This document shows, piece by piece, positions 27,021-38,212 of a stretch of DNA of 64,000 bases. Numbering within the stretch: position 1 is the first letter of the stretch; every line of letters begins with the position of its first letter. Position numbers and translations under genes: made by a program. This DNA comes from Fidelibacterota bacterium (GTDB taxonomy: Bacteria > Fidelibacterota > Marinisomatia > Marinisomatales > UBA1611). Location of the stretch: the NCBI GenBank assembly GCA_018658715.1, contig JABHUQ010000090.1:1-64000 (forward strand). Reading direction: 5' to 3'. A model generated the notes under the pieces. The model made no database searches and was not told where the DNA came from. It saw nothing but the letters and a program-made list of their open reading frames with translations.

Positions 27021-27439
27021 TGAAAAAAGTATTCATAATTATAGGACTATTCTTTTGGGTAAATATGTCAAACCCAAAATATAATGATAGGCATTTATCT
27101 ATTTTAACTGAAGAATATTTTAAAACAGAAAAATTAGCTCCAAAATTAATTGGTCAACGGTTTTATATGGATGAAAATGACCGCATATTTCTAATTGATA
27201 TAGAATCAACAACCGTTTCATCGTGGGATGATATATATTTCTCCTTTCAAGCATTATCTCTATTGGGCAAATTGTCTAAGGAAGAATTTCATACATTTAT
27301 TGTGGTCTTGCATATTCCAGATCAGATTTTACCTTTTGTAACAATTTCAAATGCAAATTGCGCCACACTATATTTCATCGATGGAGATTATGATGAAAAG
27401 TGGTGGCGCGGGGAATGTCTACAGGTGAAAGAATTATAA
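27017..27439 (+). CDS. Hypothetical exported protein
   Basis: 140 aa, signal-peptide-like N-terminus (VFIIIGLFFWVNM). No known domain; the C-terminus is rich in aromatic and acidic residues (YDEKWWRGE). It overlaps the lipoprotein gene upstream by four bases, so the two form a unit. Confidence 0.55.
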   Translation: MMKKVFIIIGLFFWVNMSNPKYNDRHLSILTEEYFKTEKLAPKLIGQRFYMDENDRIFLIDIESTTVSSWDDIYFSFQALSLLGKLSKEEFHTFIVVLHIPDQILPFVTISNANCATLYFIDGDYDEKWWRGECLQVKEL

Positions 27440-27497
27440 GATATCAAATAATCTTATTTACAATTTGAAAAAGGGATGTTTATAAAAGGAAATCATT

Positions 27498-27974
27498 ATG
27501 AATAATGACCAAAAAATGCATCATTACCTTGGGATAGAAATGAATATGCAAACTTGGAATTTGTTAATGAAAGAGAATAGAGATGACAAAGATGATGCTC
27601 GAATGGTTTATTTTTCAAAAGCATCTAACTATCATTGGAAAGAATCTCCACAATTTGAACCTATAAATGAGCAGCGCGGTGAATGGCTTATTTCACATGT
27701 ATATGCTGTATTAGGTCATGGAGAAAAAGCACTCGATCATGCTCAAAATTGTATGAATTTAACAAATAAACATGCTTTTAAAGATTTTGATTTAGCATAC
27801 GGCTATGAAGGAATGTCTCGCGCTTATGCTGCTTTAAATGATTCAAAAAAAATGGAAAAATATTTTCTATTATCAAAAGAAGCCAGTAATGGCATCCAAG
27901 GCGACGAAGATAAAAAAATATTTTTATCTGATTTGCATACAGAGCCGTGGTTCGAATGTTTAAAAACAAATTAA
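27498..27974 (+). CDS. TPR-like cytoplasmic protein
   Basis: 158 aa, no signal peptide. Two helical hairpins look like degenerate tetratricopeptide repeats (GEWLISHVYAVLGHGEKALDHA and AYGYEGMSRAYAALNDSKKM). It belongs to a small conserved type I have seen only as hypothetical or TPR-containing. It has its own Shine-Dalgarno sequence (AAAGGA eight bases upstream). Role unknown. Confidence 0.6.
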   Translation: MNNDQKMHHYLGIEMNMQTWNLLMKENRDDKDDARMVYFSKASNYHWKESPQFEPINEQRGEWLISHVYAVLGHGEKALDHAQNCMNLTNKHAFKDFDLAYGYEGMSRAYAALNDSKKMEKYFLLSKEASNGIQGDEDKKIFLSDLHTEPWFECLKTN

Positions 27975-27985
27975 CAATTACAGGT

Positions 27986-30458
<2,473 letters not shown>

Positions 30459-30459
<1 letters not shown>

Positions 30460-31646
30460 TGCGATTAATTATTAGTTTAATCTTTTTAAGTTGTTTTGGT
30501 TTTTCAGAATCCTATAGTCTGCAAAAAACAAAAACTAAAATTTCTAAATCACTTTTTATTGCACAACCAAATGATCAATCAAAACGTCTATTTGTTGTTT
30601 CTCAAAAAGGCACCATCCATATTATACAAAATGGTAAAACATTAAGAGAGCCATTTTTAGATATTTCTCATCACGTTCACAGTTCAAAACTCCCCGGTAG
30701 CGAAGAAGGTTTATTAGGCTTGGCTTTTCACCCCGGTTATAAAGAAAATGGGTTTTTTTATGTGAATTATGTCAATAAAAATGATTCATCTATTGTGGCG
30801 CGGTTTCAAGTTTCATCTAATCCCAATAGCGCAGATCCATCATCGGAATTGATATTGTTATCCCTTGCCCAACCCTTTGGAAATCATAATGGTGGTCATC
30901 TTTCTTTTGGCCCAAATGATGGATTTCTTTATATAGGTTTTGGAGATGGCGGAAAGTTTGGTGATCCCTTTAATCATGCGCAACAACTCAATAATTGGTT
31001 TGGGAAAATACTTCGAATTGATGTGAATTCTGGTAATCCATATAACATTCCAAAAGATAATCCATTTATAAATACAAAGAACATGCTTCCGGAAATTTGG
31101 TGCTATGGGTTGAGGAATCCGTGGCGTTTCTCATTTGATCAACATTCTGGAGATCTTCTAATTGGAGATGTAGGACAAAATTTGTGGGAAGAAATTAATT
31201 GGATCTCACATCCAGAATCACGTGGGACCAATTTTGGTTGGAAAATTATGGAAGGAAATCATTGTTATTCTCCTGAAGAAAATTGTAATAAAGAAGATTT
31301 AGTACTACCTATTTATGAATACCCTAACAATGCAAATTATATGAAAATACTCATGGGGTTTGATGATAATGCCGCCACGGGGTGTTCCGTAACAGGAGGA
31401 TATGTTTATCGCGGAAAATCTATACCTGAATTATTCGGGCGTTATATTTTCGGTGACTATTGTACGGGACGCATTTGGTCCTTCAAAAAAGAAAATAATC
31501 AAATGGTAGACTTCAGAAACGAACAATTAATCTTAAATAATAATAGCTCAAGCATGCCGAAGTTCATTTCTTCTTTTGGGGAAGACCAACAGAGAGAATT
31601 ATATATTGTGGATTACATTGGGGCTATTTACAAATTTGTCCCTTAA
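30459..31646 (+). CDS. PQQ-dependent sugar dehydrogenase family, exported
   Basis: 395 aa with an N-terminal signal peptide (LIISLIFLSCFGFS). It is the soluble glucose/sorbosone dehydrogenase six-bladed propeller. GSEEGLLGLAFHPGY, GGHLSFGPNDG, YIGFGDGG, ILRIDVN, YGLRNPWRFSFD and GDVGQNLWEEIN are the usual blade motifs. It is probably a periplasmic aldose oxidase using PQQ. No pqq genes are in the window, so the cofactor may come from elsewhere. Many homologues have unknown substrates. It overlaps the ligA stop by one base (TAATG). Confidence 0.85.
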
Positions 31647-31701
31647 TTTTTCATAGGTTCAATTAGCTTATTTATTTTAACTCACATTCTAGGGGTATCA
31701 C

Positions 31702-32022
31702 ATGGAAACAAAAATGATGAAAATTGAAGAAATTGTTGGAGATCTAATTTTAATTGTTCTAGACAATCATGAGCCATTAAAAAAAATTGGGATTGATCAA
31801 GATAAAATATTTGTCTACGTAAATGGCTATGATGAAAATGGGATATGGATTCACCACCCAAAATTTCAAGTGCCAAATGTAACGGGAAAAGGAAAATCAA
31901 AAACCAAAAATGTTGAAGCATCAATTTTAATTCCTTGGCCATTTATTGTGTCTATTGCCCATTTCCCAGGTGTTGAAGGATTTGATTTTCCATCACCATT
32001 TGAACAACATATCGGGTTTTGA
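31702..32022 (+). CDS. Conserved hypothetical protein
   Basis: 106 aa, cytoplasmic by appearance. It ends four bases before the GTG start of the ABC ATPase. A Lys-rich loop (GKGKSKTKNVEAS) is the only notable segment. No family recognised. Confidence 0.5.
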   Translation: METKMMKIEEIVGDLILIVLDNHEPLKKIGIDQDKIFVYVNGYDENGIWIHHPKFQVPNVTGKGKSKTKNVEASILIPWPFIVSIAHFPGVEGFDFPSPFEQHIGF

Positions 32023-32025
32023 TTC

Positions 32026-32952
32026 GTGAGCACACCTGCAATACAAATTTCTGGATTAAAAAAATCCTACGATAATGTTCATGCACTTAATGGCGTTAAT
32101 ATTCAAATAGAACAAGGACAATTTTTTGGTTTACTCGGACCAAATGGAGCAGGAAAAACGACAACAATTAATATATTAACTGGATTAGTACGACGAGATA
32201 CAGGTGAAACCAATATTATGGGAAAAGATACGGTTAAAGATTATCGTTTTACCCGATCGCACGTTGGCATTGCCGCTCAAGAATTATCCGTAGATTGGTT
32301 TTTCCCTATAGAAAAACTGCTTTATTTCCAGGCAGGTTATTATGGTATTCCTGCAATAAAAGCAAAGCCCCAAATTGACCAATTATTAGACCGAATGGGG
32401 TTAATGGAAAAGAAAAATTCTCGTTTACGACAATTATCTGGCGGAATGAAACGAAGATTCCAATTAGCCAAAGCATTAGTCCATGATCCTAACATTATTA
32501 TTCTTGATGAACCAACCGCTGGGGTGGATGTCGAATTGAGGCATGATTTATGGCAATATTTAAGAGATCTTCATTCAGATGGAAAAACTATCTTATTAAC
32601 AACACACTACATTGAAGAAGCAGAATTATTGTGTGAAAAAGTGGCTATTATAGATGCTGGAAAAATATTAAAGGAAGGGACACCAAAAGAATTAACTCGT
32701 GAATTAGGCCAATCTGGCATTACCATTCATTTATCTGGATATGACAAAAAATTAATTCCTTGCCTAAGTGAATACACATACACTCAAGAAAAAAATCGCC
32801 TCCATTTTAGTGTTGATGACCCTGATTCTTCCCTTCCCAATATTATTAAACAAATCAGTTCTTGTGATATTCACATACAAAGTGTGGAATCTTCATCTTC
32901 TTCACTAGAAGATGTTTTTCTTCATTTGACAGGGAAAGGGATTAACCAATGA
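32026..32952 (+). CDS. ABC-2 type transporter, ATP-binding protein
   Basis: 308 aa, GTG start. Walker A GPNGAGKTTT near 38, Q-loop region, signature LSGGMKRR near 137, Walker B IIILDEPTAG near 155, and the H-loop His in TTHYIEEAE. A C-terminal region follows the ATPase, as in drug/polysaccharide ABC-2 exporters. It overlaps its permease partner by four bases. Substrate unknown. Confidence 0.93.
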   Translation: MSTPAIQISGLKKSYDNVHALNGVNIQIEQGQFFGLLGPNGAGKTTTINILTGLVRRDTGETNIMGKDTVKDYRFTRSHVGIAAQELSVDWFFPIEKLLYFQAGYYGIPAIKAKPQIDQLLDRMGLMEKKNSRLRQLSGGMKRRFQLAKALVHDPNIIILDEPTAGVDVELRHDLWQYLRDLHSDGKTILLTTHYIEEAELLCEKVAIIDAGKILKEGTPKELTRELGQSGITIHLSGYDKKLIPCLSEYTYTQEKNRLHFSVDDPDSSLPNIIKQISSCDIHIQSVESSSSSLEDVFLHLTGKGINQ

Positions 32953-33710
32953 ACTGGATCGGTCTTTGGACATTAATAAAACGAGAAGTTGGACGGTTTT
33001 TATCTGTATATAAACAAACAATCCTTCCTGGGGTTATTTCATCTGGACTCTATATTGTTGTATTTGGGTTTACACTAGAACAACGAATTTCTGAGATAAA
33101 TGGCGTGCCGTATACTTTATTTATTTTGCCTGGGTTAATTATGATGACAACCCTCTCAAATGCCACATCAAATACAGCATCATCTATGCTTCAAATGAAA
33201 TTACTTCAGCAATTGCCTGATTTATTAACAGCACCATTGTCTGGATTTGAAATTTCATTTGCATATATTGTTGGAGGTGCACTTCGAGGTTTTATTAATG
33301 GTCTTATGGTTATTTTCGTTGGGGTATTACTCATCGATATGCCTGTTCAAAATATATGGGGTACATTGGGATTTATTTTTCTCGTTTCATGGGCATTTGC
33401 AAGTATGGGATTACTGCTTGGGCAATTAGCAGATACATGGGACCATTTAGCTACCATGCAGAATTTCTTTCTTACACCGCTAAGTTTCCTCGGGGGCATT
33501 TTTTATTCAATAAAAATGCTTCCTGATTGGGCTCAAACAATTAGTTATTTTAATCCTATTTATTATATGATTAATGGAATCCGGCATACTATTTTAGGTG
33601 TTTCTGACTCAGACCCAATGGTTAGTTTTTTTATGGCTTTAATCATGACTATTATATTTTCATTATCTGCAATGCTTGTGATGAAAAGTGGGAAAAAGAT
33701 TAAACTATAG
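32949..33710 (+). CDS. ABC-2 type transporter, permease protein
   Basis: 253 aa with six predicted membrane segments. The C-terminal signature SFLGGIFYSIKMLPDWAQ and FNPIYYMINGIRHTILG is typical of ABC-2 permeases. With the preceding ATPase it makes an inner-membrane exporter. The following DUF481 barrel and CsgG-like genes may be envelope partners, but that is inference from position. Confidence 0.92.
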   Translation: MNWIGLWTLIKREVGRFLSVYKQTILPGVISSGLYIVVFGFTLEQRISEINGVPYTLFILPGLIMMTTLSNATSNTASSMLQMKLLQQLPDLLTAPLSGFEISFAYIVGGALRGFINGLMVIFVGVLLIDMPVQNIWGTLGFIFLVSWAFASMGLLLGQLADTWDHLATMQNFFLTPLSFLGGIFYSIKMLPDWAQTISYFNPIYYMINGIRHTILGVSDSDPMVSFFMALIMTIIFSLSAMLVMKSGKKIKL

Positions 33711-33715
33711 GGTAT

Positions 33716-34441
33716 ATGAAAAAACTAGGGCTCATCATTTTTTCCTATTCTTTAGTGTATGGGCATGATCCAAATAATGATATTGCTTCCGTTTGGACAG
33801 CTTATTCAAGACTAAATTTTGTTCAAGGTGCAGACCAACAATCAGGCGCGGGAATCTATGCGCGGCTTAAGAGAGTTAAGGGAAATCAATTTAATGATAT
33901 TCGGTTATTTGGGAATGCATTGGAGAATGATCAATATCTGTATTTAAGACATAAATCTAGTCAAATTTTTTCTACCTATCCCGATTGGTATCGTTTTACG
34001 ACAGTATCCTATGAGAAAAATACGTTAGCAAACGTATCTTTACGTTATCACTATAATAATGGAATTGGATATTTTTTGAATAAAAGCAACACTGGAAATA
34101 TGACATTTGAATTAGGTCTCGCTTTTGATATGTCTGATTATTTTAACGATACATGGAAAACATCCTATATTAAATCTGCTTTTACATGGGATGTGACTAT
34201 TTCAAAATTTGAATCAAAAATTGAATTAGATTATTTTTCTCAAATTAGTGATATTGTTCAATCTGACTTGACTCGAGTCCAAATTCTTGGAGAAATCAAA
34301 TACCCGATTACTCCCGGCTTATCTTTCATTCTTTCTTATTCTCAAGAATTATCAAAAAATATAGAGTTTGATTCTGAAGCAAAAACTCTCTCCTACTCAA
34401 TTGGCTGGCAAAAACCTATTAGTGGTAAATTTCTGAAATGA
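33716..34441 (+). CDS. DUF481-family outer-membrane beta-barrel
   Basis: 241 aa. A signal peptide (LGLIIFSYSLVYG) is followed by alternating amphipathic strands, consistent with the DUF481 (YdiY-like, 'salt-induced outer membrane protein') family. The end lacks a classical terminal Phe. It overlaps the CsgG-like gene by four bases and begins six bases after the permease, so all four probably form one transcript. Confidence 0.6.
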   Translation: MKKLGLIIFSYSLVYGHDPNNDIASVWTAYSRLNFVQGADQQSGAGIYARLKRVKGNQFNDIRLFGNALENDQYLYLRHKSSQIFSTYPDWYRFTTVSYEKNTLANVSLRYHYNNGIGYFLNKSNTGNMTFELGLAFDMSDYFNDTWKTSYIKSAFTWDVTISKFESKIELDYFSQISDIVQSDLTRVQILGEIKYPITPGLSFILSYSQELSKNIEFDSEAKTLSYSIGWQKPISGKFLK

Positions 34442-35862
34442 AATATTTAATATCTCTACTTTTTCTCTTTATGCCTTATCTTGTGGCGCAGGGTAATGAC
34501 ATTACTTTAGAACGGAAAAAGTTAATTATTTTACCTGCAGATTCAGGTCCAGAATCCGTGGAGCAAAAAATCACGAATATGGTAAGTAGTGATGCAGTGC
34601 AACTAGGCCGATTTGATATTATTGACCGATCTCATTTAGATGCCATATTAGAAGAACAAAAACTTCATCTTTCTGGAATAATTGATGAAAACCAAGTAGT
34701 TGAGATTGGAAAAATAGCTGCCGCTGAAGAAGCATTATTCATTAAAATAATCGCTTACAATCAAAAGGGTGTACCGCCAAAAGATAAAGTCAAAAAAAAA
34801 GAAAAAGATGAAGAAGATGATACTTTATTTGAGTGGATTATAAAAGAGACTGTCACAGCTGTCTTTGATAAAAAGTTAGAGAAGGTTGATGAATATCCAT
34901 TTAATATTCAAACAGTCATTCAAGCAGAAGTTCGTTTAATAAATATTAAAACCGGCAAATCAAAAGAATCCTTCAAATTATATGGACACCATACTGGTGG
35001 AGCTAAAGCCGAATCATTAATTAGTGCTTTGGAGTCAATGCGGTGGCAATGTCGAACAAAATTAAAAACCCTTTATATTTTATCCAGTGAAATTGTGGAA
35101 ATAAATGGGAAAGAAATAACCATTCTATCAGGAAAAAATTTAGGATTAAGAAAAAATTCCATTTTTGAAATAGCTACAAGTGATCGTAAAAAAACTTATA
35201 AAGGGAAAACTATTACCATTCCGGGGAAACCAAGAGGCCTAGCTCGTATAACTGATGTAGGTCCTAATGCTAGTATTGCAAAAGTTGTCCGAAAGTGGCG
35301 ACCCATTAAAGAAGGAAATAAAATGTATGAACTAACTTCACCTCCGGGAGTAGATGATTTGACATTTGGGTATAATGAAGGTTATGCTTTAGAGTTAGGG
35401 TTTCGCCATTGGTTTGCTCCCTTCTTGCCTTTTTCTGCCAATTTTTCTGGACAAATAGGTGTGTTAAATGATAGTAGAAATGAAACAGTTAGTCATTTAG
35501 GTTCTGGGATTGGATTAAGTTTTTCTCTTTTTCAATTAGGGCCTATTGGGAGCGCCTTACAATTCCACCTTCCAATAGATCTTGTTTTTAAAAATGATGA
35601 TGAAAATCATTTAGCTACTACTCTTCTCTCTTCACCTAAAATTGGTTTGGAAGCATCAATCCTAATTGGAGAATCAAAAGATCTGTTTATTTCAGTTAAT
35701 AAAATATTGAATAGTGTGATGGGAAAGTGGACTTACAATGAATCTGAGCCAGATATTGTTGATACACAAACTTATAATGCCATTTGGGATGGGGAATCAC
35801 CATCAATTGATTTAACTGGATTATATCTTACCGTAGGTATTCGATTTATCCATATTCGATAA
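34438..35862 (+). CDS. CsgG-like exported protein
   Basis: 474 aa with a signal peptide (YLISLLFLFMPYLVAQ). The segment LIILPADSG, then FDIIDRSHLDAILEEQKLHLSG, resembles the CsgG domain, in which such proteins sense or export in the outer membrane. An acidic/basic linker (KDKVKKKEKDEED) follows, then beta-rich sequence. No lipobox Cys is seen, unlike true curli CsgG. It is the end of the ABC/DUF481 unit. 35863-36010, before the next gene, shows nothing I can name. Confidence 0.65.
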   Translation: MKYLISLLFLFMPYLVAQGNDITLERKKLIILPADSGPESVEQKITNMVSSDAVQLGRFDIIDRSHLDAILEEQKLHLSGIIDENQVVEIGKIAAAEEALFIKIIAYNQKGVPPKDKVKKKEKDEEDDTLFEWIIKETVTAVFDKKLEKVDEYPFNIQTVIQAEVRLINIKTGKSKESFKLYGHHTGGAKAESLISALESMRWQCRTKLKTLYILSSEIVEINGKEITILSGKNLGLRKNSIFEIATSDRKKTYKGKTITIPGKPRGLARITDVGPNASIAKVVRKWRPIKEGNKMYELTSPPGVDDLTFGYNEGYALELGFRHWFAPFLPFSANFSGQIGVLNDSRNETVSHLGSGIGLSFSLFQLGPIGSALQFHLPIDLVFKNDDENHLATTLLSSPKIGLEASILIGESKDLFISVNKILNSVMGKWTYNESEPDIVDTQTYNAIWDGESPSIDLTGLYLTVGIRFIHIR

Positions 35863-36010
35863 TTTAAATATCTATAATGGATTGATAAGCGTTAACCGAA
35901 AATACGTTGATAGATTATCTATTCCATCAGACCATTCATCTATTGTCTGTGCCTATAGCGAATAAACTATTAATGGTAAACATAAGTAGAATTATTTTTT
36001 TAACATTGTA

Positions 36011-36613
36011 TTATAATACTCCAAATGGTTCTAATTCTTTTTTCAATTGAATCACATTTCTAAAATGGATTCCATTCATGCCTACTGAAATGGCTACATC
36101 AACATTTTCTTTTAAATCGTCGATAAAAATACTTCTTTCGGGCGAAGTTTTTGCCATCGCACATGCCTTAAGGTAGATGGCGGGATCCGGTTTTCTCAAT
36201 CCCACATCGAAAGAATATACTGTCCCATCTACTTGATGTGGAAATTGATACACATGAATTTCTTTTTCAATATGCATGGGATTTGTATTGGATAATAACC
36301 ATATTTTTGTTGTTCTGGACACAGACATTAAAACATCTATTGTCTCCGTTTCACCTACGATTAACTGAGACCACGCATTCCAAAATTGTGATGATGTTAA
36401 TCCCTTATGTGATGGAAGATTCTTTAAATAAGCTTGATAAAATCCTTCATCTGGGATAAACCCTTTTTCATATGCATCATGTGCATCTTCAGGAAAAGCT
36501 GATCGTACAATCTCAGGCGTAAGACCAGTGTGCTGAGATAATTGTTGAATCGTTGCTTCAGGGGAAATGGTTAATAAGACTCCCCCAATATCAAAAAAGA
36601 CTATATCAATCAT
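36011..36613 (-). CDS. HAD-family phosphatase, YihX-like
   Basis: 200 aa. Motif I is FFDIGGVL, with the second Asp replaced by Gly, as in YihX/epoxide-hydrolase-N-terminal type HADs; motif II is in WLLSNTNP, motif III is the Lys in LRKPDPAIY, and motif IV is SIFIDDLKENVD. It is probably a small-molecule phosphatase, substrate unknown. Last of a three-gene minus-strand unit. Confidence 0.85.
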   Translation of the reverse strand: MIDIVFFDIGGVLLTISPEATIQQLSQHTGLTPEIVRSAFPEDAHDAYEKGFIPDEGFYQAYLKNLPSHKGLTSSQFWNAWSQLIVGETETIDVLMSVSRTTKIWLLSNTNPMHIEKEIHVYQFPHQVDGTVYSFDVGLRKPDPAIYLKACAMAKTSPERSIFIDDLKENVDVAISVGMNGIHFRNVIQLKKELEPFGVL

Positions 36614-36620
36614 ATGTGTT

Positions 36621-37259
36621 TTACCATTCGAAGGGTCCGTCCACCACTTTCCAAAAATATAAACTCATTACAGATCGATAAGGTTTCCACTTTTCAGCTT
36701 TTTGTTCCATGTCTTTTGGTTTAGGTAATTCTTTCAATTTATAAAATTGTTGAAACCCTTTTTGGACACCTAAATCACCCGTTGGGAATACATCAGGACG
36801 ATTTAATGTAAACATAAGAAACATTTGTGCTGTCCATGGTCCGACCCCTTTAATAGATACAAGTTTATCTGTAATGGTTTCATCATCCCATTGATCCAAT
36901 TGATTTAAATCAATTGTTCCATCTAAAAAAGCTTGTGCAATATTTTTAATATAATTGGATTTTGCATTTGATAACCCAACTGATCGCAAAGTTTCATGTT
37001 CTGACCCTAGAACATCAGCTGGTGTTGGGTATTCTTTTCCATCATAAAGTGCAATAAAACGATCAGAAATGGTTTTAGCTGCTTTTCCGCTTAATTGTTG
37101 ATAAATAATGGCTCGTGTTAATGATTTAAAATAATTGTATTCTCGCGTTAAGGGATTCAATTTTAATTGATCCACCAAGGGTACTATTTCAGGATCAGCA
37201 ATTTTTAAGGTTGCGATGGCGTCCAACATTGAATACCCATTACTATTTTCCACAGACAT
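36621..37259 (-). CDS. DNA-3-methyladenine glycosylase II-like (HhH-GPD)
   Basis: Base-excision repair glycosylase of the AlkA group. The helix-hairpin-helix VSIKGVGPWTAQMFLMF precedes the catalytic Asp in FPTGDLG. I use the ATG at 37259 (212 aa), which overlaps the upstream methyltransferase by 17 bases. The longer ORF start at 37310 would overlap by 68, and 37229 is also possible. QQLSGKAAKTIS matches the family's N-terminal helix. It probably removes alkylated bases. Confidence 0.85.
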   Translation of the reverse strand: MSVENSNGYSMLDAIATLKIADPEIVPLVDQLKLNPLTREYNYFKSLTRAIIYQQLSGKAAKTISDRFIALYDGKEYPTPADVLGSEHETLRSVGLSNAKSNYIKNIAQAFLDGTIDLNQLDQWDDETITDKLVSIKGVGPWTAQMFLMFTLNRPDVFPTGDLGVQKGFQQFYKLKELPKPKDMEQKAEKWKPYRSVMSLYFWKVVDGPFEW

Positions 37260-37989
37260 AAATCTGGTAATCGCTTTCTTCGTTAAATGGGGTTTTATCA
37301 TGATTCCCATATTTTTTTTCGATAGTGAATCCTGCTTCAGTGAGTAATCGATCCATCGTATCTGGATAAATCATATGCATATCAAATTCAAACAAAGATG
37401 GGTCATCCATATTTTCTTTATAAAAATACCACCAAATATGATTGATTTGTGTTTCATCATTGTAGTGATTTCTTTCTTTAACCATCCCTTTTGATCCATC
37501 TTCAGGCCAAGTGAAATTGGTCACGTGATATAATTTGTTTTCATCTTTATATAAAAAACTTGGATCAGGGATAAATAAATCAATCACAAATTTTCCCTGA
37601 TTAGATAAATGTGTGTACGCCTGAGTTAAACATGCTAGTGCATCATCATTGGTGAGTAGATGAAAGAAGGAATTAAATCCTATAAATATAAAATCATATG
37701 TATTTGGTAACGAAAAAGTACGCATATCCCCCAAGATAACTCTTCCGTCAAACCCTTTTGATTTTATCTTTTGATTGGCATACTCCACATACTCTTGACT
37801 CGAATCCACTCCTAAATAGGACTGCCCTTTATCCATTATTTCTATTGCTAATCTTCCAGTCCCTGCTGCTAACTCTAATACGGAGCCACCTATCTCATCA
37901 GCCATATCTGTTATGAATTGGATATCATTATTTTTCCACCAATTCACCGCATCGTATAAAGCCGGCTCTGTATATATATTTGTGCCCAT
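37243..37989 (-). CDS. SAM-dependent methyltransferase
   Basis: 248 aa class I methyltransferase. Motif I VLELAAGTGRLAIE near 40, an acidic residue in YLGVDSSQEYVEYA, GDMRTFSL, and FIGFNSFFHLLTNDD after it. Substrate not evident. First gene of the unit with the glycosylase and HAD phosphatase. Confidence 0.85.
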   Translation of the reverse strand: MGTNIYTEPALYDAVNWWKNNDIQFITDMADEIGGSVLELAAGTGRLAIEIMDKGQSYLGVDSSQEYVEYANQKIKSKGFDGRVILGDMRTFSLPNTYDFIFIGFNSFFHLLTNDDALACLTQAYTHLSNQGKFVIDLFIPDPSFLYKDENKLYHVTNFTWPEDGSKGMVKERNHYNDETQINHIWWYFYKENMDDPSLFEFDMHMIYPDTMDRLLTEAGFTIEKKYGNHDKTPFNEESDYQIYVCGK

Positions 37990-38066
37990 AACTGGGTGAA
38001 AGTTACTGAAGTAATTTTAGATAATTTTTCTGAATTATCATCAATAATATAAATTATACATACAAA

Positions 38067-38096
38067 TTGGAACTCGTATATGTCCCCTACTGTAAT
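38067..38096 (+). promoter_or_regulatory. Candidate promoter of the sortase-system leader
   Basis: TTGGAA (38067-38072) and TGTAAT (38091-38096) are separated by 18 bases, about 45 bases before the leader hairpin. Consensus match only. Confidence 0.3.
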
Positions 38097-38142
38097 AGTA
38101 TTAGTTTAGATAATTAGGCCCCAAGATGGGGATAGTAAGAGG

Positions 38143-38190
38143 TAGCCGGAGGATTGTTCTGTTTCAGAACGATTTTGCGGCTATTTTTTT
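38143..38190 (+). terminator. Long intrinsic terminator in the leader of the VIT/VWA-sortase operon
   Basis: TAGCCG...CGGCTA (38143-38148/38178-38183) continue through A-T and wobble pairs into GTTCTG-TTT-CAGAAC (156-161/165-170). The result is a stem of about 19 positions with one mismatch. T7 (38184-38190) follows at once. A small CCCC-AAGAT-GGGG hairpin (38119-38131) lies just before it. No plus-strand gene exists upstream, so the hairpin would end a short leader or small RNA, and the operon must be attenuated or started by readthrough. Confidence 0.75.
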
Positions 38191-38212
38191 AATGTCAAAA
38201 AAGGAGCATGCC

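Noticed and set aside
27945-27975. tRNA-like GGTTCGAA
   Set aside because: It is inside the end of the TPR gene (PWFECL) with no acceptor or anticodon stems.
38117-38190. Known riboswitch (fluoride, c-di-GMP, preQ1, ZTP, guanidine) before the sortase operon
   Set aside because: None of the core motifs I remember fit; only the hairpins and T-run are evident, so I report an unnamed leader.
38126-38212. N-terminal extension of the VIT/VWA protein
   Set aside because: It crosses the leader terminator, and the downstream ATG has a good Shine-Dalgarno sequence and signal peptide.
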